Positions 50,798-59,346 are shown, numbered from the stretch's first letter. The stretch is 64,000 nt of DNA from Mesorhizobium sp. NFR06 (GCF_900115245.1 NZ_FOVT01000011.1:146458-210457), one strand, 5' to 3'. Program-made: numbers and translations. Notes: a model not told the origin generated them from the sequence alone.

Positions 50798-51262
50798 CTA
50801 AGGCACGTCCTGCGGGTCCGGCTTGGGCGGCCTGGGTTTGGCGTTCTCGCGATAGATCGCATAGGCGACGATCGCGAGAGCCGGCGCGACAATGGCTCCA
50901 AGCCCGCCCTTGCCCTTAGCCAGCGCCGGAAGCAGGGCAAGCGCGGCGGTAATGCCCACTGCCGTCATGTCGGCCTGCCGTCGTCGCGCCCGCCGCCGGC
51001 TGCGGACCCCGCTCGTCAGCTTGTGAATGACCAGGATCAGCCCGGCGAGCACCAGGAACCCGATGCCGAAGCCCAGATTGGTCGCCAGCGGTCCGTAGCG
51101 CGCCGCCAGCCAGATATAGGCGGCGCCGATGAGAAAGCCGACGCCGCAAAAGGCGAGAATGGCGGCAAGTCCGTAGAGGATTGCCGTCGTCCGCGCTCTT
51201 TGCAAAGCGGCCATCGCCTCGCCCGAGGCAAGGGCCGAGATCAGCGAGACAAGCGTCCCCAT
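50798..51262 (-). CDS. Membrane protein, phage-holin-family/DUF1469-like
   Basis: A 154-aa protein with two close hydrophobic helices (ILYGLAAILAFCGVGFLIGA, LGFGIGFLVLAGLILVIH), a basic linker (SRRRARRRQ) and a further hydrophobic C-terminal region (AIVAPALAIVAYAIY). The layout resembles the small membrane proteins found next to DUF883 (YqjD/ElaB) proteins in many proteobacteria. It begins 6 bp after the DUF883 gene stop, so the two form an operon under the EcfG-type promoter at 51626. Role unknown; possibly envelope or ribosome anchoring in stress. Confidence 0.75.
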   Translation of the reverse strand: MGTLVSLISALASGEAMAALQRARTTAILYGLAAILAFCGVGFLIGAAYIWLAARYGPLATNLGFGIGFLVLAGLILVIHKLTSGVRSRRRARRRQADMTAVGITAALALLPALAKGKGGLGAIVAPALAIVAYAIYRENAKPRPPKPDPQDVP

Positions 51263-51268
51263 CTGTGA

Positions 51269-51595
51269 CTAGCGGCGGGAGAGAAGGGCGAAGAGGAAAC
51301 CGACGCCTGCCGCGATCGCCAGCGACGTCACCGGCTTTTCGCGAACCTTCGCAATCAGCTGCGCTTCGATGTCCTCGGCGCTTCCGCGTACGCTCTCGAG
51401 CGCCGCCTCGCCCTGCGCGCGCAATTGTTCGACGCCGTCCGCGGCGGCGCGACGAGCCGCGCCATAGCCATGCTGACTGGTCTTGGCGAGCTGCTCGGTG
51501 AGTCTCTGGATATCAACCTTCAGTTGCTCGATATCGGCCTCGAGGTCGGCGGCGGTTGCTTGATCTGTCGCGGTTTTCCCTGCACCGGTGGCCAT
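51269..51595 (-). CDS. DUF883 (YqjD/ElaB-like) membrane-anchored protein
   Basis: A 108-aa protein. The N-terminal two thirds are a long amphipathic helix likely to be coiled coil (ADLEADIEQLKVDIQRLTEQ, EGAALESVRGSAEDIEAQLI-like segments). A C-terminal membrane helix ends in basic residues (VTSLAIAAGVGFLFALLSRR). This is the DUF883 pattern; the E. coli relatives are tail-anchored, stationary-phase proteins that bind ribosomes. ATG 51595 has GGAG upstream, and an EcfG-type promoter lies only 31 bp upstream. Confidence 0.85.
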   Translation of the reverse strand: MATGAGKTATDQATAADLEADIEQLKVDIQRLTEQLAKTSQHGYGAARRAAADGVEQLRAQGEAALESVRGSAEDIEAQLIAKVREKPVTSLAIAAGVGFLFALLSRR

Positions 51596-51598
51596 CGC

Positions 51599-52003
51599 TT
51601 AACTCCTTGCGTTTGCTTCGATTTCAACGTCTGATCGGTGCCAAGGTTCCGGGCTTGGCCTTAAATCAGCGGCCTGCGTTCTTCGCCGAGCCCCTTCCCA
51701 CCGGGCAAGCTTTTTCGGTCCATCATAATCAATCACTTCGCAGCCGCCGTCCCGCCACATGACGAGCTCGGACAAAAGCTTGTAGCGAAACGCCCAGCCA
51801 GACAGCACCGTGTAAAGATGCGCGCTGTGACTGCCTTCGACCAGCACCGTCGCCCCCTTGTCATCGGCGAGTTCGCCGCGCTTGAAAGCGCTGCCGAACG
51901 ACAGTTCCTGTTTTCGAAGGCACGAAAGGCGGGCAAAGGCCGCAGCGGACGCTTCGCAAGGATATTGACGACTGGCGACCGGACGTGCGCTTTGACTGGA
52001 CAT
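51599..52003 (-). pseudogene. Truncated Crp/Fnr-family regulator
   Basis: A 134-codon frame. Residues about 18-75 match the N-terminal cyclic-nucleotide-type sensor of Crp/Fnr proteins (FARLSCLRKQELSFGSAFKR, TVLVEGSHSAHLYTVLSGWA, FRYKLLSE). After KLLSE the sequence loses all similarity, and the dimer helix and C-terminal HTH are absent; the frame ends 4 bp before the DUF883 start. A deletion probably removed the rest. It keeps its own EcfG-type promoter at 52046-52070, so a short protein may still be made. ATG 52003 has AGAGGGG upstream. Confidence 0.65.
51626..51650 (-). promoter_or_regulatory. EcfG-type promoter for the DUF883 operon
   Basis: On the minus strand GGAAC (51646-51650), 16 bases, CGTT (51626-51629), 31 bp before the ATG at 51595. 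It overlaps the 3' end of the truncated Crp/Fnr frame. Confidence 0.75.
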
Positions 52004-52045
52004 TTCGACCCCTCTTCGAAATCCCTGCCCCGATGGGCGCATAGG

Positions 52046-52070
52046 AACGCTTTAGACCGGCGTGGGTTCC
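52046..52070 (-). promoter_or_regulatory. EcfG-type promoter for truncated Crp/Fnr gene
   Basis: On the minus strand GGAAC (52066-52070), 16 bases, CGTT (52046-52049), 43 bp before the ATG at 52003. Confidence 0.7.
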
Positions 52071-52178
52071 GCCAGGCATCACGCCATGTCTTTTTAAGCG
52101 CCATGCCCATGTCTTTTTTAAATGACATCATGGCGGATTCCGCGCATGAGTGCGGCCTTGCCGAGGAGACATCCATAA

Positions 52179-52556
52179 GTGCCATTGCTTGACGGACTGC
52201 GTATCCTTGTCCTCGAAGACGAGTTCCTGATTGCGATGGATGTCGAGCAGCTTTGCCGCGATCACGGCGCCGCGGATGTGACGATCGTGCGTGAGCTCAA
52301 CGAAATCGACGGCCAGGCGCGGCCGACGCGCTTCGACGCGGCCGTTATCGATCTGATGCTTGGCGGGGTATCGACGCTTGATTTCGCCGCGAGGCTGCGC
52401 AGCGAGGGCGTGCCGTTCGTATTCGCCTCCGGCTGTTGGGATCCGGATGAAGTCAAAAGCTCGTTCCCGGACATCCGACTGGTGACCAAGCCTTACTCAG
52501 GCGACGATTTGATTGAAGCCGTGGCCGTGGCCTGCGGGCGTGCCAAAGCGGCCTGA
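52179..52556 (+). CDS. Single-domain response regulator
   Basis: A 125-aa stand-alone receiver: acidic pair in ILVLEDEFLIAMD, phosphoacceptor Asp in AAVIDLMLGGVSTL, and Lys in IRLVTKPYSGDD. The fourth strand reads VPFVFASGCWDPDE, close to the PF-x-FATG-Y motif of the FAT GUY receivers that feed the alphaproteobacterial general stress phosphorelay. GTG 52179 has GAGGAG about 11 bases upstream. It is adjacent to ecfG (convergent), so it may act as a phosphate carrier or sink for PhyR kinases. Confidence 0.85.
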   Translation: MPLLDGLRILVLEDEFLIAMDVEQLCRDHGAADVTIVRELNEIDGQARPTRFDAAVIDLMLGGVSTLDFAARLRSEGVPFVFASGCWDPDEVKSSFPDIRLVTKPYSGDDLIEAVAVACGRAKAA

Positions 52557-52592
52557 CGGCCATTGCTCCGGTAAGCGCCACGATGGTTCGGC

Positions 52593-53144
52593 TCACGCCG
52601 CGTTCGAGCCTGTCACCTGCGCCGAGATCGCGTCGGGCCCGAACTCGTCCTCTCCGGAAATCTTGAGGATCTCCTGCAGCCTGGTGCGCGCCCGGCTGAC
52701 CCGGCTCTTGATGGTGCCGACCGCGCAACCGCAGATCTCGGCCGCTTCTTCATAGGAGAAGCCGGAAGCGCCGATCAGGATGATGGCTTCGCGCTGGTCC
52801 TCGGGCAGTTGCTCGAGCGCGCCGCGGAAATCCTTGAGGTCGAGCTGGCCATGCTGCGCCGGATGAACGGCAAGCCTGGCCGTCATGATGCCGTCGCTGT
52901 CCTGCACCTCGCGGCCGCGCTTGCGCATCTGCGAATAGAATTCGTTGCGCAGGATGGTGAATAGCCAGGCCTTGAGGTTGGTCCCCGGCTGGAAACTCTC
53001 ATGCTTGTCCCACGCCTTGACCAGCGTTTCCTGGACGAGGTCATCCGCCCGGTCGGCATTCTGCGTCAGCGATACGGCGAAAGCTCGCAGGCTCGGGATC
53101 GCGCCGAGCAACTCGGTCTTGAAGCTCTGGGATACCGCCGCCAT
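52593..53144 (-). CDS. ecfG: General stress response sigma factor EcfG
   Basis: A 183-aa ECF sigma. Region 2 is FAVSLTQNADRADDLVQETL then FQPGTNLKAWLFTILRNEFY and YSQMRKRGREV. Region 4 is LEQLPEDQREAIILIGASGF then SYEEAAEICGCAVGTIKSRV. These are characteristic of the ECF15/EcfG group. It lies 3 bp downstream of nepR and both are divergent from phyR, the standard rhizobial general stress locus. It directs transcription from GGAAC-N16/17-CGTT promoters, several of which are in this window, including one for its own operon. Confidence 0.95.
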   Translation of the reverse strand: MAAVSQSFKTELLGAIPSLRAFAVSLTQNADRADDLVQETLVKAWDKHESFQPGTNLKAWLFTILRNEFYSQMRKRGREVQDSDGIMTARLAVHPAQHGQLDLKDFRGALEQLPEDQREAIILIGASGFSYEEAAEICGCAVGTIKSRVSRARTRLQEILKISGEDEFGPDAISAQVTGSNAA

Positions 53145-53147
53145 GCC

Positions 53148-53351
53148 TCAGTCCTTTTTCTGGGCAGGTTCGGTCTTTTCCAGCTGGCTGAGCAACTGAG
53201 CGAAACGGTCCGGCACACGGTCCGAGACCAACTCGTCGTAATATTGCTTGAGCTTGCGGGCAATTTCGGAGTTTGCTCCAAGCGGGTTGCCGTCCCCGTT
53301 CCGATGCCTGTTTGCGGCATCAGCCATCTGTTTTTTCGACATTTCTTTCAT
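53148..53351 (-). CDS. nepR: Anti-sigma factor NepR
   Basis: A 67-aa protein. The core two-helix region IARKLKQYYDELVSDRVPDR then FAQLLSQLEKT is the NepR signature, which binds EcfG until phosphorylated PhyR displaces it. ATG 53351 gives MKEMSKKQMADAANRHRNG; longer starts exist but would run through the promoter. It is co-transcribed with ecfG, 3 bp apart, and preceded by an EcfG-type promoter. Confidence 0.92.
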   Translation of the reverse strand: MKEMSKKQMADAANRHRNGDGNPLGANSEIARKLKQYYDELVSDRVPDRFAQLLSQLEKTEPAQKKD

Positions 53352-53443
53352 AGTCGCCCTAGTTTCCAGCACCCAAACCGCTCTTCGACTCCAAACCACA
53401 ACGTAAGCGGAACCCTCGTCTGGTCGCCCATCCCGAGCCCCCG

Positions 53444-53469
53444 AAACGCCCGCCTGCTAATTTAGTTCC
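53444..53469 (-). promoter_or_regulatory. EcfG-type promoter for nepR-ecfG
   Basis: On the minus strand GGAAC (53465-53469), 16 bases, CGTTT (53444-53448), 93 bp before the nepR ATG. Back-to-back with the phyR promoter, only 9 bp apart. Confidence 0.85.
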
Positions 53470-53478
53470 ACAACCGGC

Positions 53479-53503
53479 GGAACTTTTTCTGCAAGCCGGC
53501 GTT
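53479..53503 (+). promoter_or_regulatory. EcfG-type promoter for phyR
   Basis: GGAAC (53479-53483), 16 bases, CGTT (53500-53503), followed by TTGATTTT, 66 bp before the phyR ATG. Confidence 0.85.
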
Positions 53504-53569
53504 TGATTTTGCGGGGCGTGCATCAGTGTGGCCTTGAACCTGAAACGTCATCTGAGGGAGACGTAAACA

Positions 53570-54364
53570 ATGAGTTTGTCAGCAACCATCGCTCCGCATC
53601 TTCCGTTCCTGCGCCGCTTCTCGCGGGCGGTATCGGGGTCGCAGGAGAGCGGTGATGCGCTGGTCGCCGCTATGCTGGAAGCCATCATCGCCGATACCAA
53701 TATCTTCCCCGAAGCCTCCAGCGACCGCATCGCGCTGTATAAGGTTTTTGCCAGGCTGTTCACTTCCGTGGCCATCCGCGTGCCGCAGGAACAGGCGCAG
53801 ACGGCCTGGGAGCAGCGGGCCGCGGCCAACCTGAATGCGCTCGCGCCGTTGCCGAGGCAGGCTTTCCTCCTGGTTGCCGTTGAGGGCTTCAGCGAGGACG
53901 AGGCAGCCGAAATTCTCGATGTCGACGAAGATGAGTTCTCGACGCTGCTTGCCCAGGCGAGCAACGAGATTTCCCGGCAGGTCGCGACCGACGTGCTGAT
54001 CATCGAGGATGAGCCGTTGATTGCCATGGACATCGAGGAGATGGTCGAAAGCCTCGGCCACCGTGTCGTCGGCACGGCGCGCACGCATGCCGAGGCAGTC
54101 GCCATGTTCGGCAAGACGCGGCCGAAAATGGTTCTGGCCGACATCCAGCTGGCCGACGGCAGTTCCGGCATCGAAGCCGTCAACGAGATTTTGTCCTCGA
54201 CGCCGGTGCCGGTGATTTTCATCACCGCCTTCCCGGAACGCCTGCTGACCGGCGAGCGCCCGGAGCCGGCCTTTCTGGTCACCAAGCCCTTCAATCCCGA
54301 CATGGTCAAGGCATTGATCAGCCAGGCCCTGTTCTTCGACCGGCAGGCCAAAGCCGCCGCCTGA
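53570..54364 (+). CDS. phyR: General stress response anti-anti-sigma regulator PhyR
   Basis: A 264-aa protein. Residues 1 to ~130 are a sigma-factor-like mimic domain (ALYKVFARLFTSVAIRV, LPRQAFLLVAVEGFSEDEAA). Residues ~138-260 are a receiver (VLIIEDEPLIAMDIEEMVES, phosphoacceptor Asp in MVLADIQLADGSSG, IFITAFPERLLTG, LVTKPFNPD). On phosphorylation the mimic domain captures NepR and frees EcfG. ATG 53570 has GAGGGAG upstream. It is divergent from nepR-ecfG. Confidence 0.96.
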   Translation: MSLSATIAPHLPFLRRFSRAVSGSQESGDALVAAMLEAIIADTNIFPEASSDRIALYKVFARLFTSVAIRVPQEQAQTAWEQRAAANLNALAPLPRQAFLLVAVEGFSEDEAAEILDVDEDEFSTLLAQASNEISRQVATDVLIIEDEPLIAMDIEEMVESLGHRVVGTARTHAEAVAMFGKTRPKMVLADIQLADGSSGIEAVNEILSSTPVPVIFITAFPERLLTGERPEPAFLVTKPFNPDMVKALISQALFFDRQAKAAA

Positions 54365-54389
54365 CCTCGTCCGAAACTTGACCCTTTAA

Positions 54390-54426
54390 GCGTCACGCGA
54401 GGCCTTTGCGCCGCGTGTGACGTTTG
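54390..54426 (+). terminator. Probable terminator after phyR
   Basis: An imperfect hairpin CGTCACGCG (54391-54399) with CGCGTGTGACG (54412-54422, two-base bulge), followed by TTTGTCTGTTTT, 26 bp after the phyR stop. Confidence 0.55.
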
Positions 54427-54481
54427 TCTGTTTTGCGGGCTGAAAAGCCCTTCGAGGGGATCGTCTTTTTCAGCAAATGGT

Positions 54482-54506
54482 GGAACAAACGCCACCGAGC
54501 CACGTT
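54482..54506 (+). promoter_or_regulatory. EcfG-type promoter for DUF1328 protein
   Basis: GGAAC (54482-54486), 16 bases, CGTT (54503-54506), 28 bp before the ATG at 54535. Confidence 0.8.
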
Positions 54507-54534
54507 CTTTTCCCGACATAGAAGGAGACGCATC

Positions 54535-54699
54535 ATGCTGTACTGGGCGCTCGTATTTCTCGTAGTTGCGATCATCGCCGGCGCGCTTGGGTTCGGCGGC
54601 ATCGCCGGTACATCGGCCGGTATCGCGCAGATACTGTTCTTCATTTTCCTTGCGTTCCTGGTGATCTCGCTCATCGCAGGCCTCTTCAGGAGAGCCTGA
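54535..54699 (+). CDS. DUF1328 small membrane protein
   Basis: A 54-aa, two-helix membrane protein: MLYWALVFLVVAIIAGALGF, then GIAGTSAGIAQILFFIFLAF and a basic end (GLFRRA). This is the DUF1328/YtjA family, commonly stress-induced in proteobacteria; function unknown. GGAG sits nine bases upstream of the ATG, and an EcfG-type promoter lies close upstream, so it is likely part of the PhyR-EcfG regulon. Confidence 0.9.
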   Translation: MLYWALVFLVVAIIAGALGFGGIAGTSAGIAQILFFIFLAFLVISLIAGLFRRA

Positions 54700-54820
54700 C
54701 CGCAACACTGGAAGCCGCACCCCTCAAACGGTTTCCAGCCACCGCCGGGCGGCGCCTCGAAAGAGCACCGTCCGGCGGACCGCTTTCGGGAGCCTGCAAT
54801 TTCAGGGCGTCGATACCATC

Positions 54821-54845
54821 GGAACCAGTAGCCAATTTAGCCGTT
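54821..54845 (+). promoter_or_regulatory. EcfG-type promoter for PAS-HWE kinase
   Basis: GGAAC (54821-54825), 16 bases, CGTT (54842-54845), 28 bp before the ATG at 54874. Confidence 0.8.
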
Positions 54846-54873
54846 CAAGACCGAGTGCCGGGATTGTTTTCCG

Positions 54874-55905
54874 ATGCCTTCCGAGGGTCGCACGAAAAAT
54901 AGGACAAAAAAGCAGGACGGCGAAGTGATCGCGATGCATCCGGCGGAAAGCGGGATGCAACTTGGGCGGGCTTTGCTTCATGCCCTGCACAATGCCGGAA
55001 TTTCGGTCCTCTATCAGGATCGGCAGATGAAAACGGTCTGGGCGCGCAACATGAGGGCGCCTTGGGCACCTGAAACCGCCAATGGCAAGGATGTGCTTTC
55101 GCCGGCGCAGGCCGAACGCATGAGAGCCGCCAAACTTAAGGTGATCGAATCCGGCAAGGCGGACCAGTTCGAGCTCAGCATTCCGGGAAGCCATGGCGTG
55201 CGTTGGTTCCATGTGTGGATCGATGCCGACCGCGGGGAAGGCGGCGACGTGCTCGGCGTCGTCACCACCATGGTGGAGACCACGGAGCAGAAACGCCGCG
55301 AGCAGACGCTGAAGACGTTGCTGCGCGAAGTCAGCCATCGATCGAAGAATCTCCTGGCCATCATCCAGAGCATCGCCACCCAGACCGGGCGCTATACGGA
55401 GACGCTTGGCGAGTTCCTGACGCGGTTTCGCGGCCGGCTGCAATCGCTCGCTTCCTCGCAGGACCTCGTCACATCCTCCAACTGGCGGGGAGCGGCGCTG
55501 CAGGAACTCGTGTCCGGCCAGGTCGGACGCTACAGCAGCGATCTGGCGCAAAGCCTGCGTTTCGCCGGCGAAAACCCCTACCTCAATCCCAACGCCGCCC
55601 TGCATATCGGTCTGGCGATGCATGAGTTGGCTGTGAATTCAGTGAGCTATGGTGCGCTTTCACGGCCGGACGGCCACGTCGAGGTGCGCGCGCAGCTCGA
55701 GGCCGAGGACGAGACCTCGCCCAACCTTTTGCTGATCTGGACAGAGGCGGTCGGCGACGCGCCGCGCAATGAGAAGCGCTTCGGCAGCGTGGCGCTGGAA
55801 CGCGTCGTGCCGATGTCTCTGAATGGTTCCGCGACGCTGGAAATCGGCAAGGACCGCATGGAATACCGCCTCACCGTTCCGCACGGGAATTTCGAGACGG
55901 ATTGA
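54874..55905 (+). CDS. PAS-HWE histidine kinase
   Basis: A 343-aa soluble kinase. Residues about 25-145 form a PAS sensor (LLHALHNAGISVLYQDRQMK, FHVWIDADRGEGGDVLGVVT). The H-box is LREVSHRSKNLLAIIQSIAT, typical of the HWE/HisKA_2 group, followed by LQSLASSQDLVTSSNWRGAA and an ATPase domain with the N box in LAMHELAVNSVSYGAL. HWE/HisKA_2 kinases are the usual PhyR phosphodonors, and this one has an EcfG-type promoter near phyR. ATG 54874 fits a short leader; ATG 54934 is possible. Confidence 0.9.
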   Translation: MPSEGRTKNRTKKQDGEVIAMHPAESGMQLGRALLHALHNAGISVLYQDRQMKTVWARNMRAPWAPETANGKDVLSPAQAERMRAAKLKVIESGKADQFELSIPGSHGVRWFHVWIDADRGEGGDVLGVVTTMVETTEQKRREQTLKTLLREVSHRSKNLLAIIQSIATQTGRYTETLGEFLTRFRGRLQSLASSQDLVTSSNWRGAALQELVSGQVGRYSSDLAQSLRFAGENPYLNPNAALHIGLAMHELAVNSVSYGALSRPDGHVEVRAQLEAEDETSPNLLLIWTEAVGDAPRNEKRFGSVALERVVPMSLNGSATLEIGKDRMEYRLTVPHGNFETD

Positions 55906-56042
55906 TTGCGCCGCCGATGGCGAGGGGGCTTTGCCGGCGACGCCTCTTAACCGGCCGCTCACCATAAAGTCCGATCCTGTACATCCGGCCGACGATGCGC
56001 CGGAAACCCATCCGCGCCTCGGGGCGCGATCGAGAGACTGAA

Positions 56043-56210
56043 ATGATGGTTGCCGACAACAGGCTGGAGCAGGCCGCCCGCGTCTCGATGAGCGGCTTCC
56101 AGGACGCCGAGCCGGCGCCGGCGCCACGATCGTCTCACCTTTCGCTCCGCCTTGGCGCGATCGCGCTTCTCGCCGCCGGTGCCCTGACCGCGGCCTGGCA
56201 ATTTATGTGA
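56043..56210 (+). CDS. Small hypothetical membrane protein
   Basis: A 55-aa frame from ATG 56043, preceded by GAGAG: MMVADNRLEQAARVSMSGFQ, a Pro/Ala-rich middle (DAEPAPAPRSS) and a C-terminal hydrophobic helix (LRLGAIALLAAGALTAAWQF). Tail-anchor layout. No family recognised. It follows the HWE kinase by ~135 bp. The gene could also start at 55995. Confidence 0.5.
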   Translation: MMVADNRLEQAARVSMSGFQDAEPAPAPRSSHLSLRLGAIALLAAGALTAAWQFM

Positions 56211-56360
56211 CCCGCGCATAAGGCCTCGACTCCCGACGGCGAGCGACCCGAAAAAGACTATCTTAAACAACAGTAAGATCGGGCAGGCAAAGCCCGTTTT
56301 TTCATGCTAAATGGCTGCTGGCACTGCCGAAAAGTGAGGACAAAAGTGAGGAGCAATTCT

Positions 56361-56603
56361 ATGCGGAAGATGATCATTGCCATGGTTGCCGTGGTCGCCG
56401 TCAGCGGCTGCACCACGACCGAACAGGACGTCGTCGGCGGCGGCCTGATCGGTGCGGGTGTTGGCGGCTTGGTCGGCGGCGGCAAGGGTGCGCTGATCGG
56501 CGCGGCTGTCGGCGCCGGGTCGGGCCTCCTGGTTCGCAACCTGCGCAATGGCTACTGCGTGTATCGCGATCGTCGCGGCACCTACCAGGCCCGCTGCAAC
56601 TAA
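56361..56603 (+). CDS. Small lipoprotein with glycine-zipper segment
   Basis: An 80-aa protein. The signal peptide MRKMIIAMVAVVAVSGC ends in a lipobox (VSGC), so Cys17 should be lipidated. A Gly-zipper hydrophobic segment follows (GGGLIGAGVGGLVGGGKGAL), then a short basic tail with Cys (YCVYRDRRGTYQARCN). This matches YMGG/glycine-zipper outer-membrane lipoproteins of unknown function. ATG 56361 has GAGGAG nine bases upstream. Confidence 0.85.
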   Translation: MRKMIIAMVAVVAVSGCTTTEQDVVGGGLIGAGVGGLVGGGKGALIGAAVGAGSGLLVRNLRNGYCVYRDRRGTYQARCN

Positions 56604-56668
56604 AGCATGAAACGCGTGAAGCGGTTTTCGGGCGACATCTCTATCTCATTGATTTGGAGCCGGATTCA

Positions 56669-56695
56669 GATTTCAGGTCGACTCGACCTGAAATC
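56669..56695. repeat. Perfect 27-bp palindrome inside a dispersed intergenic repeat
   Basis: GATTTCAGGTCGA-C-TCGACCTGAAATC has 13-bp perfect arms around one base. Upstream (56604-56640) is AAAGCATGAAACGCGTGAAG followed by CGGTTTTCGGG, a motif that looks like a rhizobial intergenic repeat core. Confidence 0.75.
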
Positions 56696-56722
56696 ATCTG
56701 TCTCTAGCCCGATACCGGAAAG

Positions 56723-56755
56723 AACCGGAGGCCGTGACCCGGCCTCCGGTTTCGT
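56723..56755. terminator. Bidirectional intrinsic terminator
   Basis: A perfect 11-bp stem AACCGGAGGCC/GGCCTCCGGTT (56723-56733 with 56741-56751) followed by TCGTTT, between the convergent lipoprotein and CHASE-HWE kinase genes. Confidence 0.85.
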
Positions 56756-56792
56756 TTGATTTCAATCGCTGGTTCGCCCCCCGCTGGCCCGT

Positions 56793-58472
56793 TCACACGG
56801 CCAGCGGAATCCTGATTTCCACCTTCAATCCGTCGGCGTGATAGTCGCGCGCGATCATGCCGCGCAACTCGCGTGTGACGTTGAGATCGATCAGCTTGGT
56901 ACCAAAGCCGGTCTTGGCCGGCGCTTCCAGTTTCCCCTGACCCGTTTCGCGCCAGTTCAGCACCAGCGTCCGGTCGCGGCCGCGCGCTTCGACGCGCCAG
57001 TCGACCTTGAGGGCCCAGCCTCCCTTGACCGAATTGGCTTCGCCATATTTCAGCGCGTTGGTGGCGAGCTCGTGGAAGGTCAGCCCGAGTGCTTGCGTCG
57101 TCGTCTCGTCGAGCAGCACTTCCGGCCCGGACAAGACGCCTTCGGGAAGGTCCTTGCCGAACACCTGCCCGAGCTCGATGCGCAACAGGTCTCCGAGATC
57201 GGCCTTCTGCCAGCGCGAACGCGTCAGCATGTCCTGCGATGCGGCCATGGCCTGGAGACGCGCCGAGAACGATGCCGAGAATTCCTTGACGTCGGTGGCT
57301 TGCGAGGCCGTCTGCCGCGCGATCGCCAGAACGCGGGTGATCGAATTCTTGATGCGGTGCTTCATCTCCTGCAGGATCAGGTCCTTCTCCAGCAGGCTCT
57401 TTTCGGTCGCCTCGTGCAGCGCCGATTTCGCGTCATAGGCGCGCTCCTGATAACGCGCCACCAGGGCGATGGTGCCCGCGAGCAGCAGGCCGAACAGTCC
57501 AAGCATCACCGGAATGAAGCGCGAGGACGGTGGCGAAAAGGCGCTCGTCGGCCTGAACAGCAGCGTCCAGGGCCTGCCTGCCACGACGATATCGCGGCGC
57601 GCCACGAGCTCTCTGCCCGTAGGCTCGACCGGCGGAGCCTCGGAGCGGAACAGAAGATTGCCGGCCTCCGGCTTGCCGTCATAGACCTCGACATTGACCG
57701 GCAGCAGCGGCGAGTGGCTGAGCGCAACTTGGAAAAATTCGCTGGCACGAAAGGCGGCGTAAAGAAAGCCGGCCGTCGAGGAGCGGCTTGCATTGATGAC
57801 GTCGGGCGCGGTTTCGACGTTCAACCGCACGAAAATCAGGAAGCCGGTGAAGGACTGCGCCCCCCCGGCGCCCTGGCCAAGCTGGACCAGGCCGCTCGCA
57901 TGCTGCTGGTCGTCGCCCATCGCCTTTTCGATTGCCGCGCGCCGTACCGGCTCGCTGAACATGTCGAAGCCGATAATCGACTGGTTGGACGTATCGAGCG
58001 GCTCGAACAGCACGATCGGCGTCCGCCATTGCTCGGTCGTGTGGGGGTAGATCGGGTGGACCGATCCGTAGTCGTGCAGGATATCGCGTTCGACCGCTGC
58101 CTCGTCGCCGGTCTTGGCGAGCCTGAGGAAGCCGATGCCGCGCAGGCCGGCGAAGTTGTCATCGATGTTCAGGGCCGTGAAGAAGGCGCTGAATTCGCCG
58201 CGCGTGATGTCCCCGTTGCGCGCATCGAACAGCGCCTGCGTCGAGCGCAGCAGCGACAGATGCAGGTCGACGCGGCTTTCGATGCGGCTGAGCGCATCGT
58301 CGGCGGTGCCTTCGAATTTTATCCGCGCCGCCTCCTGAGTCGCGAAATAGGCGAATCCCGCCATCGTCAGGCTGATCAGGGCGACGGCGATGAAAGCGAC
58401 GGTAGGGAAGAGTTTCTTCAAAGGCCGGGGTCCAGGAATGCTCGGACCTTTATGGGCAAGTCTGGATGACAA
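56793..58472 (-). CDS. Membrane CHASE-domain HWE/HisKA_2 histidine kinase
   Basis: A 559-aa kinase. TM1 is near residues 25-47 (VAFIAVALISLTMAGFAYFA). A periplasmic CHASE domain spans about 70-270 (LRGIGFLRLAKTGDEAAVER, HPIYPHTTEQWRTPIVLFEP). TM2 is near 315-337 (MLGLFGLLLAGTIALVARYQ). A short coiled coil then leads to the H-box LILQEMKHRIKNSITRVLAI, AMAASQDMLTRSRW and an ATPase domain (LGLTFHELATNALKYGEANS). It is a second candidate PhyR kinase, sensing a periplasmic signal. The start is taken as TTG 58472; an internal TTG is possible. Confidence 0.88.
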   Translation of the reverse strand: MSSRLAHKGPSIPGPRPLKKLFPTVAFIAVALISLTMAGFAYFATQEAARIKFEGTADDALSRIESRVDLHLSLLRSTQALFDARNGDITRGEFSAFFTALNIDDNFAGLRGIGFLRLAKTGDEAAVERDILHDYGSVHPIYPHTTEQWRTPIVLFEPLDTSNQSIIGFDMFSEPVRRAAIEKAMGDDQQHASGLVQLGQGAGGAQSFTGFLIFVRLNVETAPDVINASRSSTAGFLYAAFRASEFFQVALSHSPLLPVNVEVYDGKPEAGNLLFRSEAPPVEPTGRELVARRDIVVAGRPWTLLFRPTSAFSPPSSRFIPVMLGLFGLLLAGTIALVARYQERAYDAKSALHEATEKSLLEKDLILQEMKHRIKNSITRVLAIARQTASQATDVKEFSASFSARLQAMAASQDMLTRSRWQKADLGDLLRIELGQVFGKDLPEGVLSGPEVLLDETTTQALGLTFHELATNALKYGEANSVKGGWALKVDWRVEARGRDRTLVLNWRETGQGKLEAPAKTGFGTKLIDLNVTRELRGMIARDYHADGLKVEIRIPLAV

Positions 58473-58545
58473 GACAATGGCGAGGGCAAACCATGACGGC
58501 GGCTGGCATAGCAGCCGGCCACCGACAGCCGGCTAGTTAATCGCC

Positions 58546-59346
<801 letters not shown>

